From assembly GCF_025148125.1 (NCBI RefSeq), contig NZ_CP102267.1:385001-449000 (forward strand): DNA of 64,000 nt. The letters run 5' to 3'. This document shows, in pieces, positions 32,870-41,951 of this stretch; positions within the stretch are counted from its first letter, which is position 1, and the number at the start of each line of letters is the position of its first letter. The stretch is from Blautia wexlerae DSM 19850. Its GTDB lineage: Bacteria; Bacillota; Clostridia; Lachnospirales; Lachnospiraceae. The position numbers and the translations under genes are program-made. Under the pieces are notes generated by a model, which saw only the letters and a program-made list of their open reading frames with translations, was not told the DNA's origin and ran no database searches.

Positions 32870-33791
32870 TTAAAAACCCTCCGAAACATTCTTCAAATAT
32901 TTTTTTTGAACAGGAACGTGTTTCTTCTGAAAAACGGGCATATCGTTTCAGAAATTCTTCGCCGTATGGTGTCAGTTCGCTATGGCTTCCCCTTGTACCG
33001 CCTTGGCTTCTGATGATCAGAGGTTCATGAAGCTGTGATTCCAGGGTATGGATCAGGTTCCAGCTGGTAGAATAGGAAATGTGCATGCGCTCACAGGCAT
33101 CGCGGACAGATCCTGTTTCATGGATCAGTGTAAGCAGCGAATAGAGTTTTTCATCAAAAAAAACTTTTTCCCGGGCTAGCTGAATATGGATTTCAGAACG
33201 GATCAGACTCTGGTTGTGTATGCGGAGAAGTTCAGCATAATCCTCTGGTGTATCAGCATCATGAATAATACCGGGATCCTTTACATTAAGATAATACATG
33301 GGTTCCCCGCAGTTATCCACAGCACCTTTAAGTCCTGATTTTCCGTCATCACTTAGGATGGAATCAATCAGTGTGGAACGGATCAGAATGGGATGACCGG
33401 GATTGCCATTACAGACCGGAGTTACAAGGGGACGCCCCAGAGAGAGCATTTGAGTGACTGTCTGGGCTGTGAACAGCGGAACATCAACAGGTGTAAAGAG
33501 TACCGTATCCACTTTGTCTTTCAGATACTCAAGTCCGATTCGGACAGAATCAAACATATGAGTGTTTGCATAGTTCTCATTTCGAAGAAAGACTACATTA
33601 TTGGAAGCCAGGTGGCATTCCAGAACATCTGCATGATATCCGGTTACCACTACTACTTTGGAGATTCCGGCCTGCCGGAAATTATTGATCACGCGCTGTG
33701 CGATGGAAATGGAGCCAAGCTGAAGCATGGGTTTAAAGTCTCCCATTCGTGATGATTTCCCCGCAGCCACGATGAGGGCGCCTGTCTGCAT
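32862..33791 (-). CDS. MocA/YgfJ-like nucleotidyltransferase fused to LysR/ModE-type HTH domain
   Basis: 309 residues; GAAGGAGG precedes the ATG. Residues 1-195 are a molybdopterin cytidylyltransferase-like domain: ALIVAAGKSSRMGDFKPML, VVTGYHADVL, LFTPVDVPLFTAQTV and GNPGHPILIRS. Residues ~205-305 match the ModE N-terminal/LysR HTH: FFDEKLYSLLTLIHETGSVRDACERMHISYSTSWNLI and EPLIIRSQGGTRGSHSELTPYG. MocA transfers CMP to molybdopterin; ModE-type HTHs bind DNA. The fusion could couple cofactor synthesis to transcription of this divergent locus. First gene of the minus-strand operon. Confidence 0.9.
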   Translation of the reverse strand: MQTGALIVAAGKSSRMGDFKPMLQLGSISIAQRVINNFRQAGISKVVVVTGYHADVLECHLASNNVVFLRNENYANTHMFDSVRIGLEYLKDKVDTVLFTPVDVPLFTAQTVTQMLSLGRPLVTPVCNGNPGHPILIRSTLIDSILSDDGKSGLKGAVDNCGEPMYYLNVKDPGIIHDADTPEDYAELLRIHNQSLIRSEIHIQLAREKVFFDEKLYSLLTLIHETGSVRDACERMHISYSTSWNLIHTLESQLHEPLIIRSQGGTRGSHSELTPYGEEFLKRYARFSEETRSCSKKIFEECFGGFLNA

Positions 33792-34001
33792 TTAGATACC
33801 TCCTTCTTTCAATGATATTATACAAATTTGATATTATTATAACATATAAAAGAATAAAAATAGTTAAAATTTTAAATAAAACAAAATAAAATTGTCTGCA
33901 ATATATAAAATAGCCAACTATTAATTATTTGTAATTTGTATAATTGTGCAAAATTATGGTAGTATGGATATATAAAATAACATGGACAGGAGAACTTTTT
34001 T
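33792..34001. promoter_or_regulatory. Divergent regulatory region of the Mo-hydroxylase system
   Basis: 210 bp, highly AT-rich, between the fused NTP-transferase/HTH gene and the plus-strand operon. A plus-strand ribosome-binding site (CAGGAGA) lies before 34002. Several T-rich/A-rich imperfect dyads are present, such as ATTTGTAATTTGTATAATTG at 33927-33946. A regulator such as the fused HTH would bind here (inferred). Confidence 0.5.
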
Positions 34002-34262
34002 ATGGATAAGATTTTTGAGATTACCGCAAAAGAAGTTACTGTACAGGTAAAAGATGAGCGTACAGGGGTTGTATATAGCCGGACGCTTCCCATCGATTAT
34101 TATGAGAATGCAAATGTTTTAAAGCTCAGCGGTGAGAATCTGGACGGGAGCAGCTCTTCCATTGTTTTCTATTCCGCCAGAGGAATAGAGAGACTGAAAG
34201 ATCTGACAGGCAGGGGAGCTGACCATGATTCGTGCGGAACACATAAGCCTGAAGATCAGTAA
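34002..34262 (+). CDS. Small protein of unknown function, first gene of the oxidoreductase operon
   Basis: 86 residues; CAGGAGA before the ATG. No family recognised. It consists of a beta-rich body (ITAKEVTVQVKDERTGVVYSRTLPIDY, VLKLSGENLDG, SIVFYSARGIERLKDLTG) and a short tail with His/Asp/Cys residues (DHDSCGTHKPEDQ) that could bind a metal. It lies 36 nt ahead of the aldehyde oxidoreductase. The position suggests an accessory or chaperone role; nothing in the sequence fixes it. Confidence 0.7.
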   Translation: MDKIFEITAKEVTVQVKDERTGVVYSRTLPIDYYENANVLKLSGENLDGSSSSIVFYSARGIERLKDLTGRGADHDSCGTHKPEDQ

Positions 34263-34298
34263 GATTGAAATGAATTTTTTTAAAAGGAGGAATGGGAC

Positions 34299-37061
34299 AT
34301 GATTAAAAAGACATTGAAGATTAATGGTGTTGAGAGAATACTTATTCTTGATAAGGATGAGACACTGGCGCAGGTGCTCCGTGATCACCTTCTTCTTACA
34401 GGATGTAAGATTGGCTGCGGTGAAGGTCACTGTGGAGCCTGTAATGTTATTATGAACGGAAAAGTCACAAGATCCTGTATCTACAAGATGAGCCGTGTTC
34501 CCGATCATGCAGAGATCACAACCATTGAAGGTGTGGGAACACTTTCTGATATGCATCCAATCCAGGTTGCATGGATGGCATATGGATGCGCACAGTGCGG
34601 TTTCTGTTCACCGGGATTTATTATTTCAGCAAAAGTGCTTCTGGACAATAATCCAAGTCCTACCCGTGAGGAGGTAAGAGACTGGTTTAACAAACAGCGT
34701 AATCTCTGCCGTTGTACAGGCTATAAGCCGCTGATCGATGCTACTATGGCTGCAGCAGCAGTTATGCGCGGCGAGATGACAAAGGAAGACCTTGTGTTCA
34801 AACAGACAGGTGATTCTATTGTTGGAACAAATTATATCCGTCCGTCAGCAGCACAGAAGGTAACAGGTACCTGGGATTTTGGTGCAGATGATGCATTAAA
34901 GATGCCATCAGGAACACTTCGCCTTGCTCTTACACAGGCAAAGGTTTCTCATGCAAATATTCTCAATATTGACACAGCAGAAGCAGAGAGTATGCCTGGT
35001 GTTGTTCGTGTTATCACAGCAAAAGATATTAAGGCAGCAGGCGGAACCAATAAGATCAATGGTCTTGTAATGCTTCCAAAACACAACAAGACAGACGGTT
35101 TCGAACGTCCTGTACTTTGCGATGAAAAAATCTTCCAGTTTGGTGATGCGATTGCCATCGTAGCTGCTGATACAGAAGAGCATGCAAGGGCAGCAGCAGA
35201 AGCAGTTAAAGTTGAGATCGAAGAGCTTCCTGCATATATGAATGCAATGGATGCCATCGCACCGGATGCGGCAGAGATTCATCCCGGTATTCCGAACGCA
35301 TTCTTTGAGACAAACTGTATCAAGGGTCCTGATTTTGACTGGGACAGCATTCCGGATTCACAGCAGGTTGAGATCGAATCTTACTGTTCACGTCAGCCTC
35401 ATCTTCATCTTGAGCCGGACTGCGGTTATGGTTACATTGACGAAGACGGTATGATAACTGTTCATTCCAAATCCATTGGTATCCATCTGCATATGCCTAT
35501 GATCGCTGATGGTATCGGTGTGCCAATGGAGAACTTACGAATTGTTCAGAACCATGCAGGAGGAACCTTTGGTTACAAGTTCTCTCCTACAAATGAGGCT
35601 CTGATCGGCGCTGCTGTTAAGATCCTTGAACGTCCTGTGTCTCTGGTATTTAATCAGTTCCAGAATATTACTTATACAGGAAAGAGATCCCCTGCATTTA
35701 TGAATATCAAGCTTGCAGCAGATGAACATGGTAAGCTTCTTGCACTCTGGGGCAATAACTATGTGGATCATGGTCCATACTCAGAATTCGGTGATCTGCT
35801 TACAATGAGACTTTCCCAGTTTACAGGTGCAGGCTATGGAATCAATTCTATCCGTAACAAATCTACAACAGTGTTTACAAACCATGCATGGGGTTCAGCA
35901 TTCCGTGCTTACGGATCTCCTCAGTCTTATATGGGATCTGAGATTGCGATAGATGTTCTGGCTGCAAAGATGGGAATCGACCCCTTCGATATCCGTGAAA
36001 TGAACTGTTACAAAGAATCAGAAGGCAGTACGATCCCTACAGGTTATCCGCCTGAAGTATACTGTGAAGAAGAACTGTTCAAGACAGCTCGTCCACTGTA
36101 TGAAGCAGCTAAGAAACGTGTGGCTGAAAAGAATGCAGCTTCTGATGGCAAGATCAAATATGGTATCGGTGTATCTCTCGGTGTATATGGCTGTGGTCTT
36201 GATGGTGTTGATACATCAAACGCATTTGCAGAGCTGAATCCGGATGGAACAGTTACAATGTATGCTGCATGGGAAGATCACGGACAGGGCGCTGATATGG
36301 GGGTTCTTGTATCATCACATGAAACACTTCGTCAGGCAGGAATCAGACCGGAACAGATCAAACTTGTTATGAATGATACCAAGACATGTCCTAATGCAGG
36401 TCCTGCAGGTGGATCACGTTCACAGGTTATGTCAGGTAATGCATGTCGTCTGGCAGCAGAAAACCTTGTGGCAGCCATGAAGAAAGAAGACGGAACCTTC
36501 CGTACTTATGATGAGATGGTGGCTGAGGGTCTTGCAACAAAATATGAAGGTAACTGGGTGACAACCTTCTGTGCAGATCATCCGATCGATCAGGATACAG
36601 CACAGGGTGATCCGTTTGCAACCTACATGTATACGATCTTCCTTCCGGAAGTTGCTGTTAATACAGAAACAGGTAAAGTTAAAGTTGAAAAATTCACCTG
36701 TGTGGCTGACGTAGGTACCATCATGAACAGACTTCTTGTAGAAGGCAACTTCTACGGCGGCCTTGTACAGGGTATTGGTCTTGCTCTTACAGAAGATTTC
36801 GAGGATCTGAACCATGATACTTCTCTGAAGAACTGTGGCATTCCGTATCCAAATGATGCGCCGGATGATATTGAACTTCATTTCAATGAAACATATCGCC
36901 CAAGCGGTCCTTACGGTGCTGCCGGCTGTGGGGAGGCTCCGCTGGATGCTCCTCATCCTGCAATCCTGAATGCGATCTACAATGCTACAGGCGCACGTAT
37001 CACACGTGTTCCTGCCCGTCCTGAAAAGGTTCTTGCAGCATTAAAGGAACTTGAGAAATAA
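34299..37061 (+). CDS. Mop-type molybdenum aldehyde oxidoreductase
   Basis: 920 residues, close to the ~907 of Desulfovibrio Mop. The N-terminal ferredoxin-like domain has Cys40, 45, 48 and 60 (CGEGHCGACN), and a second 2Fe-2S domain has Cys100, 103, 137 and 139 (CGFCSPGF, LCRCTGYKPL). The rest is the two-part molybdopterin domain with QPHLHLEPDCG, GGTFGYKFSP and the catalytic Glu879 in GAAGCGEAPLDAPHPA. No FAD domain. It oxidises an aldehyde or N-heterocycle with water-derived oxygen; the natural substrate is unknown. AAAGGAGG precedes the ATG. The flanking genes are typical maturation and electron-transfer partners. Confidence 0.93.
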   Translation: MIKKTLKINGVERILILDKDETLAQVLRDHLLLTGCKIGCGEGHCGACNVIMNGKVTRSCIYKMSRVPDHAEITTIEGVGTLSDMHPIQVAWMAYGCAQCGFCSPGFIISAKVLLDNNPSPTREEVRDWFNKQRNLCRCTGYKPLIDATMAAAAVMRGEMTKEDLVFKQTGDSIVGTNYIRPSAAQKVTGTWDFGADDALKMPSGTLRLALTQAKVSHANILNIDTAEAESMPGVVRVITAKDIKAAGGTNKINGLVMLPKHNKTDGFERPVLCDEKIFQFGDAIAIVAADTEEHARAAAEAVKVEIEELPAYMNAMDAIAPDAAEIHPGIPNAFFETNCIKGPDFDWDSIPDSQQVEIESYCSRQPHLHLEPDCGYGYIDEDGMITVHSKSIGIHLHMPMIADGIGVPMENLRIVQNHAGGTFGYKFSPTNEALIGAAVKILERPVSLVFNQFQNITYTGKRSPAFMNIKLAADEHGKLLALWGNNYVDHGPYSEFGDLLTMRLSQFTGAGYGINSIRNKSTTVFTNHAWGSAFRAYGSPQSYMGSEIAIDVLAAKMGIDPFDIREMNCYKESEGSTIPTGYPPEVYCEEELFKTARPLYEAAKKRVAEKNAASDGKIKYGIGVSLGVYGCGLDGVDTSNAFAELNPDGTVTMYAAWEDHGQGADMGVLVSSHETLRQAGIRPEQIKLVMNDTKTCPNAGPAGGSRSQVMSGNACRLAAENLVAAMKKEDGTFRTYDEMVAEGLATKYEGNWVTTFCADHPIDQDTAQGDPFATYMYTIFLPEVAVNTETGKVKVEKFTCVADVGTIMNRLLVEGNFYGGLVQGIGLALTEDFEDLNHDTSLKNCGIPYPNDAPDDIELHFNETYRPSGPYGAAGCGEAPLDAPHPAILNAIYNATGARITRVPARPEKVLAALKELEK

Positions 37062-37094
37062 CTGTCAGTATAATTTTATCATGTGATATAATAA

Positions 37095-37120
37095 GGGGAG
37101 ACGGGAGACTGTCTCCCCTT
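37095..37120 (+). other. Intra-operon hairpin
   Basis: GGGGAGAC / GTCTCCCC, 8 bp perfect, TTT after it, between the oxidoreductase gene and the next ORF. It could trim expression of the downstream genes or stabilise the upstream mRNA. Confidence 0.55.
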
Positions 37121-37144
37121 TGGAAATGAAAGGAGTATCGGGTT

Positions 37145-39439
37145 ATGACATATATACAGGAAAGAGGTTCCACTCATGTTTATCACGTAAATCGAATGTC
37201 AAAGGAAGAGATGGATCATATGATCAGCCTCTGTGTTCATGAACAGCCGGCGTACTGTGTTGCAGCCTGTCCTTTCAAAGCAGATACAAAAGAAATGCTG
37301 TTTTATGCTGCAAAAGGAAACTTTAAGAAAGCTCTGGCTATCTATGAAAAGATCACACCATTTCCCATGATCCTCTGTAACGGATGTACTGCACCATGTG
37401 AGGAAAAATGCAGACTCTGTGAGCTGGGTGATGGCATATCCATACGTGAAGTAGAGCGTGCCATTGTACGATATGGGGAACCTGGAAAACGGAGCAGTGT
37501 ATTTCGTATCAGAAAGAAAAAAAAGGCTGTGATCTTTGGCTCAGGATTGTTCCCGCTGTTTCTTGCAGGGGAACTGGAAAAGAAGATGTATCCTGCAACC
37601 ATTTACTGTCAGGAGAAAGATTATGAAGCCTATATTGCAGCAGCAGCTCCGGAGCTTTTGGAATCAGATCGCAAAAATGAGGTAAAACGTCTCAGTTCCA
37701 TGGACCTTTCCTTTGAATTCGGATGCAGTCTTGACCTTCCGTTTATCAGAGCGAAAATGAAGGAGGCAGATGTGGTCTGTGCTTCAGAGGAGGTGGCCAA
37801 AAAGCTGGCTCCAGAGGAAACAGCAGACGCAGAGATCATGCTGAGAGAACAGGCGGGAATTGTCAGCGGTCCGGTCCGGTCTGTGATGGATGCAGCTTTT
37901 GCTGCAAAGAGAGCTGCCCTGACTGTAGACCTCCTTGTACAGAATCTTTCGCCCCACAGCAACAGAGGCAGTGAAGGAGCAGTTACCACCAGGCTCTATA
38001 CAAATATGGACGGGATGAAAGGCTCCAAAAAGATTCCCTGCAGCACAGATGGATATTCAAAAGAAGAAGCTGTTGAGGAAGCAAAGCGATGCATTCAGTG
38101 TCACTGTGATGAGTGTATGAAAAGCTGTGTCTATTTAAGGGAATATAAAAAGCATCCGGGTCTTCTTGCACGTGAGATTTATAATAATACCCAGATCATT
38201 ATGGGAGATCACCAGATGAATAAACCGATGAATTCCTGTTCACTCTGCGGACAGTGTACTGTAACCTGTCCAAATGGGTTTGATATGAGCCAGGTCTGCA
38301 AATCTGCAAGAGAAAACATGGTATCTACAGACAAAATGCCTCTGGCACCTCATGAATTTGCACTGATGGATATGCTGTTCTCCAATTCGGAGGCTTTCTT
38401 ATGCAGACCTCAGCCGGGATATGAAACCTGCAGATATGTATTTTTCCCAGGATGTCAGGCAGGAGCTATAGCGCCGGATGTTGTCACAGAGGCATATGAG
38501 GATCTGTGCAGGAGGACAGAGGGCGGTGTTGCTCTGATGCTGGGATGCTGTGGTGCTATCAGTGAATGGGCAGGACGCTATGAAATGACAGAAAAGGTAA
38601 ATGAACAGCTGAAGCAGGAGCTTGCAAAACTGGGAGATCCTATGATTATAGCAGGCTGTCCAAGCTGTATGAAACAGTTAAAAGAGAGTCTTGGCGCCAA
38701 AGTCACAGGAATCTGGGAGATCTTAAAGGAAATCGGACTTCCCGGACAGGCAAAAGGACTGGAGATACCTGTTGCAATACATGATGCCTGCGGTGCCAGG
38801 GGAGATACACAGACACAGGATACAATAAGAGAGCTTCTTGCAGATATGGGGTGCACTGTTGTAAATACAGAATATTCCAGAGATCTGTCTCCCTGCTGCG
38901 GATACGGCGGACTGACTGCCTACGCTAATAAAGAGATGGCAGATAAAATGACAGAAAAGTGTCTGGAACGATCCGATTCCCCATATATAACGTACTGCAT
39001 GGCATGCAGGGACCGATTTGTCAGGGAAGGCAGGGAATCCAGACATATCCTGGAACTTCTGTATGGTATAAATGCCGCCAATATGCCGGATATCAGTGAG
39101 AAACGCTACAACCGGCTTGAGCTAAAAGAGAAGCTTTTAAAAAATATATGGAATGAGGAACTGATGATGGAGAAAAAAGATTATACCGTTGCATATACAG
39201 AAGATGCCATCAGTATGATGGATGAACGTATGATCCTGAAAAGCGATGTGGAGCGTGTATTATCAGATTACAGAGAAAATCAGGAAGCGATCTTTGATGA
39301 AGAGACAAAAGAACTGGTGACAAGGAGCAGACTTGGAAATGTTACATTCTGGGTGAGATTTGTGGAAACAGAAGAAGGGTATCTGGTACGCAGAGCATAC
39401 AGTCATAGAATGAATATTATGAAAAGGGTGGGACAGTAA
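37145..39439 (+). CDS. Iron-sulfur dicluster / CCG-domain electron-transfer protein (DVU_1558-like)
   Basis: 764 residues. The N-terminal part resembles the glutamate-synthase small-subunit 4Fe-4S domain (CVHEQPAYCVAACPFKADT, CNGCTAPCEEKCRLC). It is followed by a reduced pyridine-nucleotide-disulfide-oxidoreductase-like stretch (KKAVIFGSGLFPLFLAGELE) and a two-cluster ferredoxin (CIQCHCDECMKSCVYL, CSLCGQCTVTCPNGF). Two heterodisulfide-reductase CCG regions follow (FFPGCQAG, MLGCCGAISEW; DACGARGDTQ, CCGYGGLTAYANKEMA). The C-terminal ~70 residues form a small extra domain. It fits electron transfer to or from the Mop-type enzyme. Overlaps the next gene by 1 nt. Confidence 0.85.
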   Translation: MTYIQERGSTHVYHVNRMSKEEMDHMISLCVHEQPAYCVAACPFKADTKEMLFYAAKGNFKKALAIYEKITPFPMILCNGCTAPCEEKCRLCELGDGISIREVERAIVRYGEPGKRSSVFRIRKKKKAVIFGSGLFPLFLAGELEKKMYPATIYCQEKDYEAYIAAAAPELLESDRKNEVKRLSSMDLSFEFGCSLDLPFIRAKMKEADVVCASEEVAKKLAPEETADAEIMLREQAGIVSGPVRSVMDAAFAAKRAALTVDLLVQNLSPHSNRGSEGAVTTRLYTNMDGMKGSKKIPCSTDGYSKEEAVEEAKRCIQCHCDECMKSCVYLREYKKHPGLLAREIYNNTQIIMGDHQMNKPMNSCSLCGQCTVTCPNGFDMSQVCKSARENMVSTDKMPLAPHEFALMDMLFSNSEAFLCRPQPGYETCRYVFFPGCQAGAIAPDVVTEAYEDLCRRTEGGVALMLGCCGAISEWAGRYEMTEKVNEQLKQELAKLGDPMIIAGCPSCMKQLKESLGAKVTGIWEILKEIGLPGQAKGLEIPVAIHDACGARGDTQTQDTIRELLADMGCTVVNTEYSRDLSPCCGYGGLTAYANKEMADKMTEKCLERSDSPYITYCMACRDRFVREGRESRHILELLYGINAANMPDISEKRYNRLELKEKLLKNIWNEELMMEKKDYTVAYTEDAISMMDERMILKSDVERVLSDYRENQEAIFDEETKELVTRSRLGNVTFWVRFVETEEGYLVRRAYSHRMNIMKRVGQ

Positions 39440-39660
39440 TGGCAGTAGAGAGAACATATTATACCATTGATCCTGAGGGAAAGCTGACCTGCATGAAATG
39501 CAAGGTTCCTCTTGTAAAGGGAAAAGCAAAATTTATGTATCTGGAGAACGGTTTTCCTGTTGAGATGCCGGTCTGTCCCAAATGTGGCTTTGTCTATGTT
39601 CCGGAAGAGCTGGCTCTTGGAAAGGTTTTGGCAGTGGAACGTGCACTGGAGGATAAATAG
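39439..39660 (+). CDS. Small redox protein, Cys-rich (DVU_1557-like)
   Basis: 73 residues. Two Cys pairs, MKCKVPL and VCPKCGFVYVPEEL, suggest a zinc-ribbon or rubredoxin-like metal site; related proteins in other bacteria are reported as selenoproteins. Here Cys codons are used throughout, no in-frame TGA. The start overlaps the previous stop (TAATG), and the next gene starts directly after its TAG. Likely a component of the same pathway; biochemical role unknown. Confidence 0.8.
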   Translation: MAVERTYYTIDPEGKLTCMKCKVPLVKGKAKFMYLENGFPVEMPVCPKCGFVYVPEELALGKVLAVERALEDK

Positions 39661-40194
39661 ATGAACAGACACCCCGGAGGGGAAGAGCAGACAATTCATC
39701 TTCTGAAAAGCATAGAATTGAAAAAAGGAATGAAAGCTCTGGATCTGGGAGCAGGAGAGGGAGAGACCGTGCGGATCATGAAAGCATTTGGTCTGAATGT
39801 GCAGGGTGTGGATCTTGCTCCGCGAAGCAGTGAGGTGCAGCAGGGAGATTTTCTGACCCTTCAGTATGCAGCAGACAGTATGGATCTCTGTATCAGCCAG
39901 TGTGCATTTTTTGTCAGCAGAGATCAGAAAAAGGCAGTCTCTGAATGCTGGCGTGTACTGAAAAAGGGAGGATTTCTTTTGCTGTCAGATCTGGATCCGG
40001 GCAATCTTCTGGAAATTGTGAAAGAAACAGGGTTTACGATTCTCTGTCAGGAGGATCAGACTGCTCTCTGGAGAGAATATTATCTGGAAGCAATCTGGAA
40101 TGATTCATTCTGCTGCGAGGATCATAAGCTTCTGCAGAAAGAATACAAAGGCAGAAAAATAGGCTATACCATGGTGGTTGGCAGAAAGGAGTAA
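39661..40194 (+). CDS. SAM-dependent methyltransferase (DVU_1556-like)
   Basis: 177 residues with a class I Rossmann fold: motif I LDLGAGEGETVRIM near 27-40, acidic motif QGVDLAPRS, and later MDLCISQCAFFVS and CWRVLKKGGFLLLSDLDPG. It starts with NRHPGGEEQTIHLL, which I recall from the DVU_1556 family. It lies between the small redox protein and the C-GCAxxG-C-C protein without gaps. The methyl acceptor is not known; a small thiol or pathway intermediate is a guess. Confidence 0.85.
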   Translation: MNRHPGGEEQTIHLLKSIELKKGMKALDLGAGEGETVRIMKAFGLNVQGVDLAPRSSEVQQGDFLTLQYAADSMDLCISQCAFFVSRDQKKAVSECWRVLKKGGFLLLSDLDPGNLLEIVKETGFTILCQEDQTALWREYYLEAIWNDSFCCEDHKLLQKEYKGRKIGYTMVVGRKE

Positions 40195-40197
40195 TGT

Positions 40198-40629
40198 ATG
40201 GATCTTTACGAAAGAATAATGGAATTAGGTAGCATGGGATATCATTGTTCACAGATCATTATGATCATGACTCTGGAAACCATAGGAGAGGAAAATCCAC
40301 AGCTTGTAAAGGCAATGGGAGGCCTTGGCGGAGGAATCGGTTACTGTGGAGATACCTGCGGATGTCTGACAGGAAGTGCCTGTGCCATCGGATATTTTCT
40401 CGGAAATCTGGCTCCTGAGGAGAAGGAAGATGCACAGATGAAACCGGCTGTACAGGAATTATATCAGTGGTTCCGCCAGAAGACAGAGGAAGAATTCGGA
40501 GCTTTTTACTGTAAGGATATCACTCATCTGGACTGGGGTGTGATCATGGAGAAATGTCCTGGACTTATTGCAGATACTTATACAAAAGTTATGGAAATTC
40601 TGACAGAGCGGGAGGTACTGAAGCTTTGA
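40198..40629 (+). CDS. C-GCAxxG-C-C family protein (DVU_1555-like)
   Basis: 143 residues; AGAAAGGAG lies before the ATG. The family Cys pattern is present: YHCSQIIM near the start, then GGLGGGIGYCGDTCGCLTGSACAIG, and a late FYCKDITHLDWG and KCPGL. These proteins probably bind a metal or cluster and are often found near redox or selenium-linked enzymes. The start of the radical SAM gene overlaps its stop by 4 nt. Confidence 0.88.
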   Translation: MDLYERIMELGSMGYHCSQIIMIMTLETIGEENPQLVKAMGGLGGGIGYCGDTCGCLTGSACAIGYFLGNLAPEEKEDAQMKPAVQELYQWFRQKTEEEFGAFYCKDITHLDWGVIMEKCPGLIADTYTKVMEILTEREVLKL

Positions 40630-41951
40630 TCACCATCGGCAAAACAAAGAGTGTCTGTCCGGAATGTATGAAGGTAGTTCCTGCCATAAAAGGTATCGGT
40701 GAAGACGGGATCTATCTGGTAAAGGAATGCAATGCTCATGGAAAATTTCAGACCCTGATCTGGGAAGGAAATGCAGCAGATTATCTTTCCTGGGGAAGAG
40801 AAAATCTCTCAGCAGAAACGCCTGTAAATCCGAAGGTTAAAGAAAAATCCTGTCCGGATAATTGCGGACTCTGTGAGGAACATGAAAGAAAAGGCTGCTG
40901 TATGATCCTGGAAGTTACAAAACGCTGTAATATGCATTGTCCTGTCTGCTTTGCTTCAGCAGGAGAAGACAGGGAAAAGGGAGATATTCCCATCTGTGAA
41001 ATAGAAAAACAGTATGATTTTCTGATGGCTCACGGAGGTCCCTTTAATATACAGCTTTCAGGAGGAGAACCAACCATGAGGGACGATCTGCCTGAAATCA
41101 TACATATGGGAAGAGAAAAAGGATTTACATTTTTTCAGTTAAATACCAATGGGATCCGGCTTGCCAGGGAGGAGGGGTATGCCGGAAAGCTGAAAAAAGC
41201 AGGACTGAATACAGTATTTCTTCAGTTTGACGGTGTGACAGATCAGGTTTATGAGACTTTACGTGGACAGGCTATGATGGAACTGAAGAAAAAGGCGGTC
41301 TTAAACTGCTCAGAAGCAGAGCTTGGTATTGCTCTTGTGCCGGTCATTGCGCCGGGAGTAAATGATATGCAGGTAGGGGATATCCTGAAATTTGGTCTGG
41401 ATCATATGCCCTTTGTTCGTGGCGTACATTTTCAGCCTATCAGTTATTTTGGCAGATGTTCCCAGAAGCGCCCCCAAAATCCCATCACCATACCAAAGAT
41501 GCTGAGGCTTATTGAAGAACAGACAGAGGGACTGATGAAAATTGAGGATTTTGCAGGCGGCGGCGCAGAGAATCCCTACTGCTCCTTTCATGCAAGTTAT
41601 CTGAGAAAAGGAGAGCAGGAACTGAAGCTTCTTGAAAAAAAATCAGGAAAAGGATGCTGCTGTACTACCAGTGATGATTCCAGGCAGTATGTGGAAAATC
41701 AGTGGAGCTACAGTACAAAAACCTATGATGAGGGAGAAATGACACAGACAGATGCGCTAGATGAGTTTCTGATCCGGATACATAATGAAACCTTTGCAGT
41801 ATCAGGTATGATCTTTCAGGATGCCTGGAATCTGGATCTTGACCGTCTGAAACGCTGTTATATCTGTGAAGTGGATCCTGATCACGGAATGGTACCGTTC
41901 TGTGCATATAATCTGACTAATCTGAAAGGAACATATTTATACAGAAAGTGA
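40626..41951 (+). CDS. Radical SAM protein of the Mo-hydroxylase gene set (TrsS-like)
   Basis: 441 residues from a TTG at 40626, which follows GGGAGG and overlaps the previous stop; the open frame runs back to 40554. A Cys-rich N-terminus (SVCPECMKVVP, SCPDNCGLCEEH, GCCMILEV) precedes the radical SAM loop CNMHCPVCFA and GGEP-type LSGGEPTMRDDL. A second cluster region (ENPYCSFHA, GKGCCCTTSDD) and CYICEVD/FCAYN follow. A similar family in other genomes is named radical SAM (seleno)protein TrsS; here only Cys. It probably makes or modifies a small molecule used with the oxidoreductase. Chemistry unknown. Confidence 0.85.
   Translation: MITIGKTKSVCPECMKVVPAIKGIGEDGIYLVKECNAHGKFQTLIWEGNAADYLSWGRENLSAETPVNPKVKEKSCPDNCGLCEEHERKGCCMILEVTKRCNMHCPVCFASAGEDREKGDIPICEIEKQYDFLMAHGGPFNIQLSGGEPTMRDDLPEIIHMGREKGFTFFQLNTNGIRLAREEGYAGKLKKAGLNTVFLQFDGVTDQVYETLRGQAMMELKKKAVLNCSEAELGIALVPVIAPGVNDMQVGDILKFGLDHMPFVRGVHFQPISYFGRCSQKRPQNPITIPKMLRLIEEQTEGLMKIEDFAGGGAENPYCSFHASYLRKGEQELKLLEKKSGKGCCCTTSDDSRQYVENQWSYSTKTYDEGEMTQTDALDEFLIRIHNETFAVSGMIFQDAWNLDLDRLKRCYICEVDPDHGMVPFCAYNLTNLKGTYLYRK

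Noticed and set aside
39439..41951. Selenocysteine codons in the redox/radical SAM genes
   Set aside because: Related families elsewhere use Sec, but here the Cys positions are TGT/TGC and no in-frame TGA with a following hairpin was seen.
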